Part shown: positions 15,523 through 24,606 of the stretch, piece by piece
Layout: each line of letters opens with the position of its first letter
Numbering within the stretch: the stretch's first letter is position 1
Assembly: GCA_004010935.1 (NCBI GenBank)
Contig: CP026511.1
Span: 2,790,001 to 2,854,000 of the forward strand
Source: Pseudomonadaceae bacterium SI-3
GTDB taxonomy: Bacteria; Pseudomonadota; Gammaproteobacteria; Pseudomonadales; Pseudomonadaceae
DNA length: 64,000 nucleotides
Direction of reading: 5' to 3'
Notes under the pieces: generated by a model
The model's input: the letters and a program-made list of their open reading frames with translations, nothing else
Told to the model about the DNA's origin: nothing
Databases searched by the model: none
Program-made: the position numbers and the translations under genes

Positions 15523-16662
15523 ATGAATTTCGGTTTCAACGAGCAACAGACCGCCATTCGCGACAGCGTGGCACGCTTCAGCGTCGATGTGCTCATGCCC
15601 GGCTACCGACGTCGCGAGCGTGAAGGAGTCATCGAGCGGTCGCTGATCGAGCAGATGGGGGGAATGGGCCTGCTCGGTGGCGAACTGCCAGAGATGTTCG
15701 GCGGCAGCGGTCTGGATTGCGTCACGGCCGGCATCATCATCGAAGAAATCTCACGCGGCGACTTCAACGTGGGCTACATCCCGTTACTGGCGTCGCTGAA
15801 TGGCCAGATCATCGCGCAGCATGCCGCTCCCGAACTGGCGCGTGAATGGCTCGGCGAAATCACCGCCGGCCGCAAGGTTGTGTGCATTGCCCTGACTGAA
15901 CCCAGCGGCGGCTCGGATGCGGCAAACCTGCGACTCAAGGCCGAACACAGCGGCGACGGCTACATCCTCAACGGCGAAAAAACTTCGATTTCCATGGCTG
16001 ACCAGGCGGACGTGGCGGTGGTGTTTGCGCGCACTGGCACGCACGAATCGCGCGCCAATGGCATCAGCGCCTTTCTCGTCCCGATGGACTCGCCCGGCAT
16101 CAGCACCACTCGTTTCGATGACGCCGGTCAACGCTGCATCGGTCGTGGGTCGATCTTCTTCGACAACGTCCGGGTGCCGGCCAGCCATCGTCTGGGCGAT
16201 GAGGGCCAGGGCTTCAAGCAGGTCATGCAGGGGTTCGACTACAGCCGCGCGCTGATCGGCCTACAGTGCCTGGCCACGGCCCAGCAGTCGCTGGACGAAA
16301 CCTGGCAATGGCTGACCGAGCGCGATGCCTTCGGGCAGAAGCTCGCGGCTTTTCAGGGTCTTACGCATCCGCTCGCCGAGTACCAGACGTACGTTCAGGC
16401 CGCGCGGCTGCAATGCTATTACGCGCTCTGGTTGAAGGATTCGGGGCAGCGCCACAACGCCGAAGCGGCGATGAACAAATGGTGGGGACCAAAACTCGCC
16501 TTCGACGTTGTGAAGCAGTGCATGCTTGCCCACGGCCATACCGGCTGGGGCGAAGATCTGCCCTTCTCGCAGCGCATGCGAGACGTGTTGGGGCTGCAGA
16601 TTGGTGACGGCACGGCGCAGATCATGAAAAATATCATCGCCCGCGAATGCATACCCAGGTAG
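15523..16662 (+). CDS. aliB: Acyl-CoA dehydrogenase, probably cyclohexanecarboxyl-CoA dehydrogenase
   Basis: 379 residues, full-length flavin acyl-CoA dehydrogenase. The N-terminal helical domain is followed by ALTEPSGGSDAANLRL (flavin/substrate loop, about 125-140), GYILNGEKTSISMADQADVAVVFARTG and the C-terminal helical bundle with RDAFGQKLAAFQGLTHPLAEYQT. The tail HGHTGWGEDLPFSQRMRDVLGLQIGDGTAQIMKNIIARE is typical of the family. It should oxidise cyclohexanecarboxyl-CoA to the 1-ene with FAD and electron-transfer flavoprotein. The role is inferred from operon context. The gap from badI is 58 bases. Confidence 0.8.
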   Translation: MNFGFNEQQTAIRDSVARFSVDVLMPGYRRREREGVIERSLIEQMGGMGLLGGELPEMFGGSGLDCVTAGIIIEEISRGDFNVGYIPLLASLNGQIIAQHAAPELAREWLGEITAGRKVVCIALTEPSGGSDAANLRLKAEHSGDGYILNGEKTSISMADQADVAVVFARTGTHESRANGISAFLVPMDSPGISTTRFDDAGQRCIGRGSIFFDNVRVPASHRLGDEGQGFKQVMQGFDYSRALIGLQCLATAQQSLDETWQWLTERDAFGQKLAAFQGLTHPLAEYQTYVQAARLQCYYALWLKDSGQRHNAEAAMNKWWGPKLAFDVVKQCMLAHGHTGWGEDLPFSQRMRDVLGLQIGDGTAQIMKNIIARECIPR

Positions 16663-16688
16663 CCCGCCGCCACCTGCTAGGAATTCTG

Positions 16689-17186
16689 ATGACCGAGATT
16701 GAAACCAAGAGCATCCCCAACCGGCTTTTCTTCCGGTTGTTTCAGACCGGCAACGTGTTGCAGAGGCAAGTACAGAAAGAGATGGGCATCAGCACCGTTC
16801 AGTGGGCGGTGTTGGGCGCCTTGTCCCGTCCAGGCTATGAACAGGGCATCTCCTTCAATCAGCTGACGGACTATCTGGTGGTTAGTCGCCAGAGCCTCGA
16901 CGGCGTCCTGAAACGCATGGAGCGGGAAAACCATGTCGAGCGCGTGCCGCATCCCGACGATGGGCGTGCGAGGCTGGTCAGACTGACTGCGGCGGGACGC
17001 ACGTACTGGGAGGCGCTGCAGCAGCGTATCGCCGAGTTCTACGAGCAGGGCTTGAAGGGCTTCAGCTTCGATGACAGCGTCAACTTCCTGCACTACCTGA
17101 GCAAGCTTCAGGCAGATTTGGGCGGCATTTCGCTGGACCAGGCGGAGCCCACCGGCGAGTCAATCGAGCCTGTGATCGAGGAGTGA
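16689..17186 (+). CDS. badR: MarR-family regulator, BadR-like
   Basis: 165 residues from the ATG at 16689 (AGGAAT upstream); the open frame begins at 16647 inside aliB. A winged helix-turn-helix is formed by FNQLTDYLVVSRQSLDGVLKRMERENHVERVPHPDDGRARLVRLTAAGR (about 60-108), the MarR signature. In Rhodopseudomonas, BadR is a MarR repressor of the badHI/aliAB genes and is released by 2-ketocyclohexanecarboxyl-CoA. The same control is likely here, since the gene directly follows aliB with a 26-base gap on the same strand. Confidence 0.8.
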   Translation: MTEIETKSIPNRLFFRLFQTGNVLQRQVQKEMGISTVQWAVLGALSRPGYEQGISFNQLTDYLVVSRQSLDGVLKRMERENHVERVPHPDDGRARLVRLTAAGRTYWEALQQRIAEFYEQGLKGFSFDDSVNFLHYLSKLQADLGGISLDQAEPTGESIEPVIEE

Positions 17187-17217
17187 GCAGAGGCTTCTGC
17201 AGCGGTTTGATCATCGC

Positions 17218-18402
17218 TCACGCCTGAGTGGCGCGCTCCTGACGGAGCAAAAGCCAGACGATTCCGAGCGCGCCTACTGCCACCACCGCAGCGCCAAGAA
17301 AGATGCTCTGCATGCCGATGTAAGCCGCTAGCACGCCCATGATCGCGCCAGACAGACCCAGCGACAGGTCGAAGAACATGGCGAACACGCTGAGGCCCGA
17401 GCTGCGGTTTGCCGTTCCCACGCGTGACACTACGCCAACCCCCAGCGCGGGATAGAGCAAGGACAGCCCGCAGCCGGTCAACGCGGAGCCTGCCAGGGCA
17501 AAGCTGGGCGCCTCCGCGAGCCACAGCAACAGGAGGCCGAAAATTTCCACCACCAGGCACACCATCGCCACCGAATATCCGCCGACACGGTTGATAAGGT
17601 TCGGAAACAGCAATCGCGTCCCGATAAAGGCAAACGCGAACGCGGTGAGGCACCAGGCCGCGCCATCCCAACCGCGGGCGTTGTAATACAACGCGATGAA
17701 CGCGGTCAGCGTGCCGTAGCCAATGGTGGCCAACGCCAGACTGATACCAGGCGGTGCGACCTTCCACAGCACTTTGCCGAACGGCAAGCGCTTGCCCGGA
17801 TTCAGCGGTGCATCACCACGCCGCCAAGCCAATGCGAGGCCCGTCGAGGCAAGCGCCATCGTCACGACACCCAGGCTCCACAGGCCCAAGGATTGAGTGA
17901 GAAAGACACCAAGCGGTGCGCCGATCCCGACGCCGCCGTAAGCCGCCACGCCATTCCAGGAGATCATTCGCGCTGTGCTTTCCGCACCCAGTCGGCTGAT
18001 GCCCCAGCTGATCGCCGATATGCCGATCAAGCTCTGCGCAAACCCGAGAATCAACCGGCTGCCGACCATCACGGCGATGCTTGCCATCGGCCAGGATTCC
18101 AGCAACGCCGACGCGAGCAGCAACAGGCCACTCAGCAACCCGGACGCCATGCCGATCAACACGGTTTTCTTCGCCCCTCGCTCGTCCGCCAACCGTCCGG
18201 CAAGCGGGCGGCAGAGCAAGGTGGTCAGGTACTGCGCACCGATCACGATGCCGGCGATAGCAGTGCTGAATCCGAGATTTTCGTGGATGTAGCCCGGCAG
18301 CGACGCCAACGGAATGCCGATGGAAATGAACGAGATGAAGTTGAACACCACCAGAGACAGGATGAAGAAGGTGTCGTTGGCAGGAGGTTTCGCAGCGGGC
18401 AT
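17218..18402 (-). CDS. MFS transporter, YhhS/YfcJ-like
   Basis: 394 residues from the ATG at 18402, with 12 membrane segments and almost no extra domains. PLAGRLADERGAKKTVLIG is the MFS loop 2-3 motif. FNFISFISIGIPLASLPGYIHENLGFS at the N-terminus resembles the YhhS/YfcJ branch of presumed sugar or drug exporters. It converges on the badR gene, with 31 bases between the two stops. It could move an alicyclic acid, but its similarity to efflux carriers makes this only a possibility. Confidence 0.85.
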   Translation of the reverse strand: MPAAKPPANDTFFILSLVVFNFISFISIGIPLASLPGYIHENLGFSTAIAGIVIGAQYLTTLLCRPLAGRLADERGAKKTVLIGMASGLLSGLLLLASALLESWPMASIAVMVGSRLILGFAQSLIGISAISWGISRLGAESTARMISWNGVAAYGGVGIGAPLGVFLTQSLGLWSLGVVTMALASTGLALAWRRGDAPLNPGKRLPFGKVLWKVAPPGISLALATIGYGTLTAFIALYYNARGWDGAAWCLTAFAFAFIGTRLLFPNLINRVGGYSVAMVCLVVEIFGLLLLWLAEAPSFALAGSALTGCGLSLLYPALGVGVVSRVGTANRSSGLSVFAMFFDLSLGLSGAIMGVLAAYIGMQSIFLGAAVVAVGALGIVWLLLRQERATQA

Positions 18403-18582
18403 CGGATCGCCTGTTGAGATGAGCGGTAGGAAGATGACACGGCGGCCAAACCGACCCCGGCGCCTATGGAGCGCCGAGGTAGCGCGCGGGTCGTCCGAGG
18501 TTAGGACCACTAAGTGATTGGTCCGATCTTGCCCAAGCGGAAGTCATCATACAACCACCGTCAGGCCGATGGCGCGCTCGAT

Positions 18583-19488
18583 TCAGGTCTCGCTCGCCAC
18601 AGCTGCGACCTTCGGCCGGCGCCATTGGGGCAAACCGATCAGGATTACCGCGCTGACGATAACCGTCATCGCCAACCACTCCTCAGGCCCGATGCGCTCA
18701 CCGGCAAACGTAATACCCAGCAGGACCGCCACCACCGGATTCACATAGGCGTAACTGGTCGCCGCTGCCGGTCGCACATGCTTGAGCAGATACAGGTAGG
18801 CGCTGAACGCGACGATGGACCCGAGAAACGTCAAGTAGACCAACGCAAGCCAGCCGCCCATGTCTGGCATCTGCTGCAGGCGTTCGCCACTCACCAGGCT
18901 GCCGAACAACAACACGGCACCACCGACGAGCATCTGTGCGGCACTCGCCATTGCACCGTTCGGCAGGCTGAGGTGGCGACTCCACATCGAACCGAACGCC
19001 CAGCTCGCCGCTGCGAGCAACACGATCACCGCGCCCAGAGGGCTGGCCTGAAGGTTGTGTCCAAGATTGAGCAAGCCGATGCCGATCAGCCCCAGCAGGA
19101 TCCCGCCCCACTCCAGACCCGTGGTTCGCTGGCCCCAGATCAAGCCGAACAGCAAGGCAAACAGCGGCACGGTTGCAATCGCCAGCGCCGCAACCGCCGA
19201 CGCTACCCCAAGGTGCTCGGCAATGGTGACGCCGCCATTGCCGCAACTGAGCAGAAGGAAGCCGAGGAGTGCACATGACCGCCACTCCTTGGCGGTCGGC
19301 ATCGGGACACCGCGCCAGCGCAACCAGGCAAACATCAGGCTACCGGCAACGACGAAACGCAGCCCGGCCAACAGCATTGGCGGCCACGACTGGACGCCGA
19401 TACGAATTACAAAATAGGTCGAACCCCAGATCAGATACAGGGCGGCAAAAGCGCCCACGAGCAGCAGCGGAAAGCGGCGCGAAGACAT
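18583..19488 (-). CDS. EamA-family exporter (YedA-like DMT transporter)
   Basis: 301 residues with ten membrane segments in two EamA halves (about 8-145 and 155-290). LYLIWGSTYFVIRIGVQSWPPMLLAGLRFVVAG opens the protein and PAAATSYAYVNPVVAVLLG lies in the second half, both typical of YedA/RhaT-like members. It probably exports small metabolites or drugs. It stands alone between the MFS gene and the peptidase gene, both also on the minus strand but with gaps over 110 bases. Confidence 0.88.
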   Translation of the reverse strand: MSSRRFPLLLVGAFAALYLIWGSTYFVIRIGVQSWPPMLLAGLRFVVAGSLMFAWLRWRGVPMPTAKEWRSCALLGFLLLSCGNGGVTIAEHLGVASAVAALAIATVPLFALLFGLIWGQRTTGLEWGGILLGLIGIGLLNLGHNLQASPLGAVIVLLAAASWAFGSMWSRHLSLPNGAMASAAQMLVGGAVLLFGSLVSGERLQQMPDMGGWLALVYLTFLGSIVAFSAYLYLLKHVRPAAATSYAYVNPVVAVLLGITFAGERIGPEEWLAMTVIVSAVILIGLPQWRRPKVAAVASET

Positions 19489-19602
19489 GACGTGAGGCCC
19501 GAGCGGGTGGTGGGATCGACCATTCTAGATAGCCCACTTAGCCAAGAATAAGCACAGTCAGCCATTTGTTTAGCGGTGCAGTTAGGCGCACCGCCTCTCC
19601 GC

Positions 19603-20835
19603 TTAGCCATTATTGAGGCCGAAGGGATCATCAATGCTGTGGCTCGGCTCGGTGAACCAGCGCGGCCCACTCTCGCTCATGTAGAAGTGGTCCTCCAGGC
19701 GAATGCCGAACTCACCGGGCACGCAGATCATTGGTTCATTGCTGAAACACATGCCGACGTCGATGGGTGTCCGGTCGCCGCGGACCAGATAGGGACTTTC
19801 ATGGATTTCCAGCCCGATCCCGTGACCGGTGCGATGAGGAAGGCCCGGCAATTGATAATCGGGACCGAGGCCGCAGGCTTCGAGCGCGCCTCGCGCCGCC
19901 TCGTCCACTTCTTCACAGCGCGCACCCAGTCGGGCCGCAGCAAAGGCGGCCAACTGTGCGTCCTTTTCGAAGGTCCACAATGCTCGCTGGTGTTCGCTCG
20001 GCTCGCCGAAGACGTAACTGCGCGTAATGTCCGACAGGTAACTGTGCACACGACAGCCCGTGTCGATCAGGACCATGTCACCGCGCTTGAGCGTCTGCGG
20101 GTACTTCACACCATGGGGAAACGCACTCGCCTCGCCGAACAGCACGATGCAGAAGGTTGACCCTGGCGCACCGACTGCCCGGTGCGCCAGCTCGATAAAC
20201 CGAACCACTTCGGTGGTGCTGATGCCCTCACGCAGGATGCTCGCCGCCGCTTTGTGCACTTCCAGCGTCATGTCCTTAGCCCGTTGCATCAAGGCGATCT
20301 CAGCACTCGATTTACGCTGCCGGCAATAGCTTGTCACGGCGCTCGCATCGGTGAAGGCGTAGCCTGGATCCAGCAAGCGCAGGCCGTCGAACATGAAAAA
20401 CGGCAAAGACGGACAAAGACCGATGCACGGGCGGAGACTGGTGTTCGGCTGGATGCCTATGCGCTGCAAACAGTCGAGCAACAAACGATAGGGACTTTCA
20501 TGCTCCTGCCACCCGTTGACTGCACCATCAACCACCATGAAGTCGCGAATCGTGCCCTCTTCGAAGGCCGGTGCCAGGTACTCCAGCGCACCATCGGCGG
20601 GCAGGATTGCACCAACCATGCGCTCGCTCGGGCTCCAGCGCACGCCGGTGAAGTACTCGAGGTTGGCGCCCGCGCTGAGAAAAACGGCGTCGAGGCCAAG
20701 CTGCCTCATGCGACGCTGCGCCTTGTCGATACGGTCCAGGTACTCGTCTTGCGCTATTGGCTCGACGCCATCCAGCATGTTGCGCAAGCGCCCAAGCGCT
20801 TCTTCCTGCGTACTGACGCCGACACCGATGGTCAT
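19603..20835 (-). CDS. M24-family metallopeptidase (Xaa-Pro dipeptidase-like)
   Basis: 410 residues. The N-terminal creatinase-type domain (about 1-160) includes LGLDAVFLSAGANLEYFTGVRW. The C-terminal pita-bread domain keeps all five metal ligands: Asp in VLIDTGCRV, Asp in LSDITRSY, His in HRTGHGIGLEIHE, Glu in FSNEPMICVPGEFGIR and Glu in RLEDHF. It should hydrolyse Xaa-Pro dipeptides or a related amide with two metal ions. There is no signal peptide, so it acts in the cytoplasm. GGAGA stands before the ATG. It is divergent from the XRE-cupin gene, sharing a 160-base control region with a palindromic operator. Its product likely cleaves what the Dpp importer brings in. Confidence 0.88.
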   Translation of the reverse strand: MTIGVGVSTQEEALGRLRNMLDGVEPIAQDEYLDRIDKAQRRMRQLGLDAVFLSAGANLEYFTGVRWSPSERMVGAILPADGALEYLAPAFEEGTIRDFMVVDGAVNGWQEHESPYRLLLDCLQRIGIQPNTSLRPCIGLCPSLPFFMFDGLRLLDPGYAFTDASAVTSYCRQRKSSAEIALMQRAKDMTLEVHKAAASILREGISTTEVVRFIELAHRAVGAPGSTFCIVLFGEASAFPHGVKYPQTLKRGDMVLIDTGCRVHSYLSDITRSYVFGEPSEHQRALWTFEKDAQLAAFAAARLGARCEEVDEAARGALEACGLGPDYQLPGLPHRTGHGIGLEIHESPYLVRGDRTPIDVGMCFSNEPMICVPGEFGIRLEDHFYMSESGPRWFTEPSHSIDDPFGLNNG

Positions 20836-20873
20836 GCCTGCTCTCCGAAACCAGCCGAAAATGTTCGCCGAAT

Positions 20874-20888
20874 TTAAGTACAGCTTAA
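20874..20888. promoter_or_regulatory. Palindromic operator between the peptidase and XRE-cupin genes
   Basis: TTAAG-TACAG-CTTAA is a perfect 5-5-5 inverted repeat within an AT-rich run (AATTTAAG...CTTAATTT). Matching sites lie at 21605-21627 and 21651-21659. It is a likely binding site for the XRE-cupin protein encoded at 20997. Confidence 0.5.
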
Positions 20889-20996
20889 TTTTTCTGGCAA
20901 AGCTTTTTTCTGCGGTGCCGTGAAAAAGCCAAAATCAAGGCTGGCGCGAGTCTGTCCCGCTGGCCGTATACTGGCCACTTTCACAAGGCGAATTTC

Positions 20997-21560
20997 ATGA
21001 CAGTCGACCGTATCGGTGAGCGATTGCGTCGTCACAGGCGTGCCGCGAACAAGACCCTGAATCAGGTAGCCAAGGAGTCGGGGCTGACGGCGAGCTTCCT
21101 GTCCCAGGCCGAACGTAACCTTACGGGTGTCTCGATTTCGTCGCTGGCGAACATCGCAAAATCGCTCGGCGTCCCGCTCAATTCGCTGTTTGATCAGCCC
21201 AGCCAACCGCAGCCAGATTCCCACCAGGGCGAACGAGTTCGTTACACCATCGAAGGCCAGCCGCTGGCGTACGAGCGCCTGTCTACAAGCTTTCCAGGCA
21301 ATCTGCTGAACGCCGTCAAAGTCAGCATGCCAGTGGGTTACCAGTCCGAACTCATTGCCCACGAAGGCGCCGAATTCGCCTATGTCCTCTCCGGACGGAT
21401 CATCTACACGGTCGATGGCCGCGACTATCCGTTGGCCAGCGGCGACTCCATACATTTCGATGCGGGCAAGCCTCACCACCTCGCCAACGTAGGCGATCAA
21501 CCGGCCGAAGTGCTCACCGTAACGACCATGGGCCTGTTCGACGATTTGACCACCCGCTAG
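20997..21560 (+). CDS. XRE-cupin transcriptional regulator
   Basis: 187 residues. An N-terminal XRE helix-turn-helix (IGERLRRHRRAANKTLNQVAKESGLTASFLSQAERNLTGVSISSLANIAKSLGV, about 5-58) is joined to a C-terminal cupin (SELIAHEGAEFAYVLSGRIIYTVDGRDYPLASGDSIHFDAGKPHHLANVG, about 115-165). Such proteins sense a small ligand and control adjacent catabolic or transport genes. AAGGCG precedes the ATG. Placed between the peptidase gene (divergent) and dppA (downstream), with similar palindromes on both sides, it is the obvious regulator of both and perhaps of itself. Confidence 0.9.
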   Translation: MTVDRIGERLRRHRRAANKTLNQVAKESGLTASFLSQAERNLTGVSISSLANIAKSLGVPLNSLFDQPSQPQPDSHQGERVRYTIEGQPLAYERLSTSFPGNLLNAVKVSMPVGYQSELIAHEGAEFAYVLSGRIIYTVDGRDYPLASGDSIHFDAGKPHHLANVGDQPAEVLTVTTMGLFDDLTTR

Positions 21561-21604
21561 CTGGCACCGCTATTGCTTGATCTCGATACCTGAAGCTCGC
21601 CAAC

Positions 21605-21627
21605 GAAATTTAGCAGCGCTTAATTTC
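21605..21627. promoter_or_regulatory. Second palindromic operator, upstream of dppA
   Basis: GAAATTtAGC-agc-GCTtAATTTC is a near-perfect inverted repeat. An extra half-site, CTTAATTTC, lies at 21651-21659, about three helical turns away. It shares CTTAATTT with the site at 20884-20891. It lies about 190 bases before the dppA start. Confidence 0.5.
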
Positions 21628-21810
21628 TGTTGACCGGGTTTTCAGCATGACTTAATTTCGAGGCAGGCTAGGCTGTGATCTTTAGGACGCAGCCGCCAAC
21701 AGTGTTCTGCGCCGAGCGGGCGAACCCCCACGGCGACACCGGCGTGCAGTGAGCCACTGTTCGGTCCACGAGACCAACCCTCGATGAACATAAAAAAGAA
21801 TGAGGTTTGC

Positions 21811-23412
21811 ATGCGAAACACTCTCTCCATCCGAGCATTGCTCGCCGCGGGACTGATCCTCAGCTCGCCCCTCAGCTTCGCCGCCAGCAGCGTGGTGTAC
21901 TGCTCCGAGGGCAGCCCCGCCGGTTTCGATCCCGGTCAGTACACCACCGGTACTGACTTCGACGCCGCCTCGGAAACTGTATTCAATCGTCTCGCCCAAT
22001 TCGAACGAGGCGGCACTCGCGCCCTCCCCGCGCTGGCGACCAAATGGGAGGTCAGCGATGACGGCCTCACCTATACCTTCCATCTGCGGCCCGGGGTCAA
22101 GTTTCATACCACTGACTACTTCAAGCCCAGCCGCGAGTTCAATGCCGACGACGTCCTCTTCACTTTCCAGCGCATGCTCGACAAGGAGCATCCGTTCCGC
22201 AAGGCGTACGCCAGCGAGTTTCCCTATTTCGTCGACATGGGCATGGACAAGAACATCACCAAGGTCGAGAAGCTCGACGACATGACGGTCCGCTTTACCC
22301 TCGACAAAGTAGATGCCGCCTTCATACAGAACCTCGCAATGAACTTTGCCGCGATCCATTCAGCTGAATATGCCGATCAGTTGCTCCAAGCCGGCAACAG
22401 TGAACAGATCAACCAGAAGCCGATTGGCACTGGGCCGTTCGTGTTCAGCCGCTACCAGAAAGACGCTCAGATCCGCTTCAAGGGCAACAAGGAATACTGG
22501 AAACCCGAAGAAGTGAAGATCGATAACTTGATTTTCGCGATCACGACCGACGCCTCGGTCCGCGCGCAGAAGCTTCGTGCCGGGGAATGCCAAGTCACGC
22601 TCAACCCTCGCCCGGCGGACATCGAAGCGTTGCAGAAAGATCCCAACATCGAGGTGCCGAGCCAACCCGGCTTTAACCTCGGTTACATCGCCTACAACGT
22701 TGAGCACGAGCCACTCGGCAAGCTTGAGGTGCGCAAGGCGTTGGACATGGCCGTCGACAAGAAATCGATCATCGAGGCCGTCTATCAGGGGGCCGGCCAA
22801 TTAGCAGTGAACGCCCTTCCGCCCACCCAGTGGTCTTACGACGAGAGCATCAAGGGCACCGAATACAACCCGGAAAAAGCGCGCGAATTGCTTAAACAGG
22901 CAGGCGTCAAGGAAGGCACCGAAATCACCCTGTGGGCAATGCCCGTGCAGCGCCCCTACAACCCCAACGCCAAGCTGATGGCGCAAATGATCCAGGCTGA
23001 CTGGGCCAAGATCGGGATCAAGGCACGCATCGTGAGCTACGAATGGGGCGAATACATCAAGCGCGGCCATGCGGGGGAACATGACGCCATGCTGATAGGC
23101 TGGACTGGGGACAATGGTGACCCAGACAACTGGATGAACACTCTGTACGGCTGTGATGCGGTAAATGGCAACAACTGGTCCAGATGGTGCGACGCGACAT
23201 ACGACAAAGTGGTCAAGGATGCCAAGCGCATTACAGATCAGGCTGAACGCACAAAGCTGTATGAACAGGCGCAGCAGATCATTCAGGAGCAGGTGCCCAT
23301 CACGCCTATCGCCCACTCCACCGTCTACCAACCGATGCGCAACAGCGTGGAGGGCTTCGAGATCAGCCCCTTCGGGCGCAACTCCTTCTATGGCGTAGAA
23401 AACAAGCGTTGA
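21811..23412 (+). CDS. dppA: Periplasmic dipeptide-binding protein (family 5 SBP)
   Basis: 533 residues from the ATG at 21811 (GAGG five bases upstream). Residues 1-25 are a signal peptide ending in SFAAS. The mature protein follows the DppA pattern: VYCSEGSPAGFDPGQYTTGTDFDAASETVFNRL at the start, GLTYTFHLRPGVKFH, NQKPIGTGPFVFSRYQKD and GWTGDNGDPDNWMNTLYGCDAV near the end. It binds dipeptides (or, in some relatives, haem or opines) in the periplasm and delivers them to DppBC. It is the first transporter gene, after the regulator. Confidence 0.9.
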   Translation: MRNTLSIRALLAAGLILSSPLSFAASSVVYCSEGSPAGFDPGQYTTGTDFDAASETVFNRLAQFERGGTRALPALATKWEVSDDGLTYTFHLRPGVKFHTTDYFKPSREFNADDVLFTFQRMLDKEHPFRKAYASEFPYFVDMGMDKNITKVEKLDDMTVRFTLDKVDAAFIQNLAMNFAAIHSAEYADQLLQAGNSEQINQKPIGTGPFVFSRYQKDAQIRFKGNKEYWKPEEVKIDNLIFAITTDASVRAQKLRAGECQVTLNPRPADIEALQKDPNIEVPSQPGFNLGYIAYNVEHEPLGKLEVRKALDMAVDKKSIIEAVYQGAGQLAVNALPPTQWSYDESIKGTEYNPEKARELLKQAGVKEGTEITLWAMPVQRPYNPNAKLMAQMIQADWAKIGIKARIVSYEWGEYIKRGHAGEHDAMLIGWTGDNGDPDNWMNTLYGCDAVNGNNWSRWCDATYDKVVKDAKRITDQAERTKLYEQAQQIIQEQVPITPIAHSTVYQPMRNSVEGFEISPFGRNSFYGVENKR

Positions 23413-23421
23413 TAGTAGCGA

Positions 23422-23451
23422 AGCCAGGCCTGCTCTCGGGCTTGCCTGGCT
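23422..23451 (+). promoter_or_regulatory. Stem-loop between dppA and dppB
   Basis: AGCCAGGC (23422-23429) pairs with GCCTGGCT (23444-23451). There is no T-run directly after it. Such hairpins commonly protect the binding-protein mRNA or partly terminate, so that DppA is made in excess over the membrane parts. Confidence 0.5.
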
Positions 23452-23583
23452 GACCTCCTTTGCACGTTTTTTGACTGCCGGTCCGCACAGCCAAGCGTCA
23501 TCAGCCCAACGATAGTCGCGAACTTGAGTACGGCGATCGAGGCTGTGCTGTTGCGTAGCCATAGTTTTACCAGGAGTTCTGCA

Positions 23584-24594
23584 ATGTTCAGCTTCATAGC
23601 CCGCCGCGTGGGTCTGCTGATACCCACCTTTTTCGGGATCACGCTACTCACCTTTGCCCTGATTCGCATGATCCCCGGGGACCCGGTGGAAGTGATGATG
23701 GGAGAGCGAAAAGTCGATCCGGAGATGCATGCCCAGGCGATGGAGCGGCTGGGTCTGAACAAGCCGCTTTACCTGCAGTATTTCGATTACATCGGCAATC
23801 TGGCGCAAGGCGATCTCGGCGAGTCGCTGCGTACGCGCACCAGCGTCTGGAAAGAGTTCACTACCCTGTTTCCCGCCACCCTCGAGCTTGCCTTCGCGGC
23901 GCTGATCATCGCCGGCACCCTGGGCCTGCTGGCTGGCGTGGTCGCAGCACTTAAACGCGGCTCGCTGTTCGACCACGGCGTCATGGGCGTTTCGCTGGTG
24001 GGTTACTCGATGCCTATCTTCTGGTGGGGGCTGATTCTCATCATGTTTTTCTCTGTAGGCCTTGGCTGGACGCCTGTTTCGGGGCGAATCGACCTGCTCT
24101 ACGACGTACCGCCCGTCACCGGCTTCATGCTGATCGACACCCTGCTCAGCGAAGAAGAAGGCGCATTTCTGGACGCTCTTCACCACATGATTCTTCCGGC
24201 TGTGGTGCTGGCAACGATTCCCCTGGCGGTCATCGCACGGATGACGCGCTCGGCGATGCTCGAAGTGCTACGCGAAGATTATGTCCGCACGGCTCGGGCG
24301 AAAGGTTTATCGCCGAACCGAGTGGTGTTCGTTCATGGGCTGCGCAACGCGCTGATCCCCGTCCTGACCGTGTTCGGCTTGCAGATCGGCACCCTGCTGG
24401 CCGGAGCCGTACTGACCGAGACCATCTTCTCCTGGCCGGGCATTGGCAAGTGGCTGATCGAATCCATCGGCGCCCGCGACTACCCAGTAGTGCAGAACGG
24501 CATCTTGCTGGTCGCCTGCCTCGTCATCCTGGTCAATTTCACCGTGGACATCCTCTACGGCCTGGCCAACCCCCGTATTCGCCACCAGCGCTAA
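23584..24594 (+). CDS. dppB: Dipeptide ABC transporter permease DppB
   Basis: 336 residues from the ATG at 23584 (CAGGAG upstream). There are six membrane segments; RRVGLLIPTFFGITLLTFALIRMIPGDPVE is the family N-terminus. The EAA loop is at about 240-270 (EVLREDYVRTARAKGLSPNRVVFVHGLRNALIPVL), where the ATPase docks. It forms the membrane channel with DppC. The gap from dppA is 171 bases and holds a stem-loop; the gap to dppC is 12 bases. Confidence 0.93.
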   Translation: MFSFIARRVGLLIPTFFGITLLTFALIRMIPGDPVEVMMGERKVDPEMHAQAMERLGLNKPLYLQYFDYIGNLAQGDLGESLRTRTSVWKEFTTLFPATLELAFAALIIAGTLGLLAGVVAALKRGSLFDHGVMGVSLVGYSMPIFWWGLILIMFFSVGLGWTPVSGRIDLLYDVPPVTGFMLIDTLLSEEEGAFLDALHHMILPAVVLATIPLAVIARMTRSAMLEVLREDYVRTARAKGLSPNRVVFVHGLRNALIPVLTVFGLQIGTLLAGAVLTETIFSWPGIGKWLIESIGARDYPVVQNGILLVACLVILVNFTVDILYGLANPRIRHQR

Positions 24595-24606
24595 GGAGGC
24601 CGAAGC

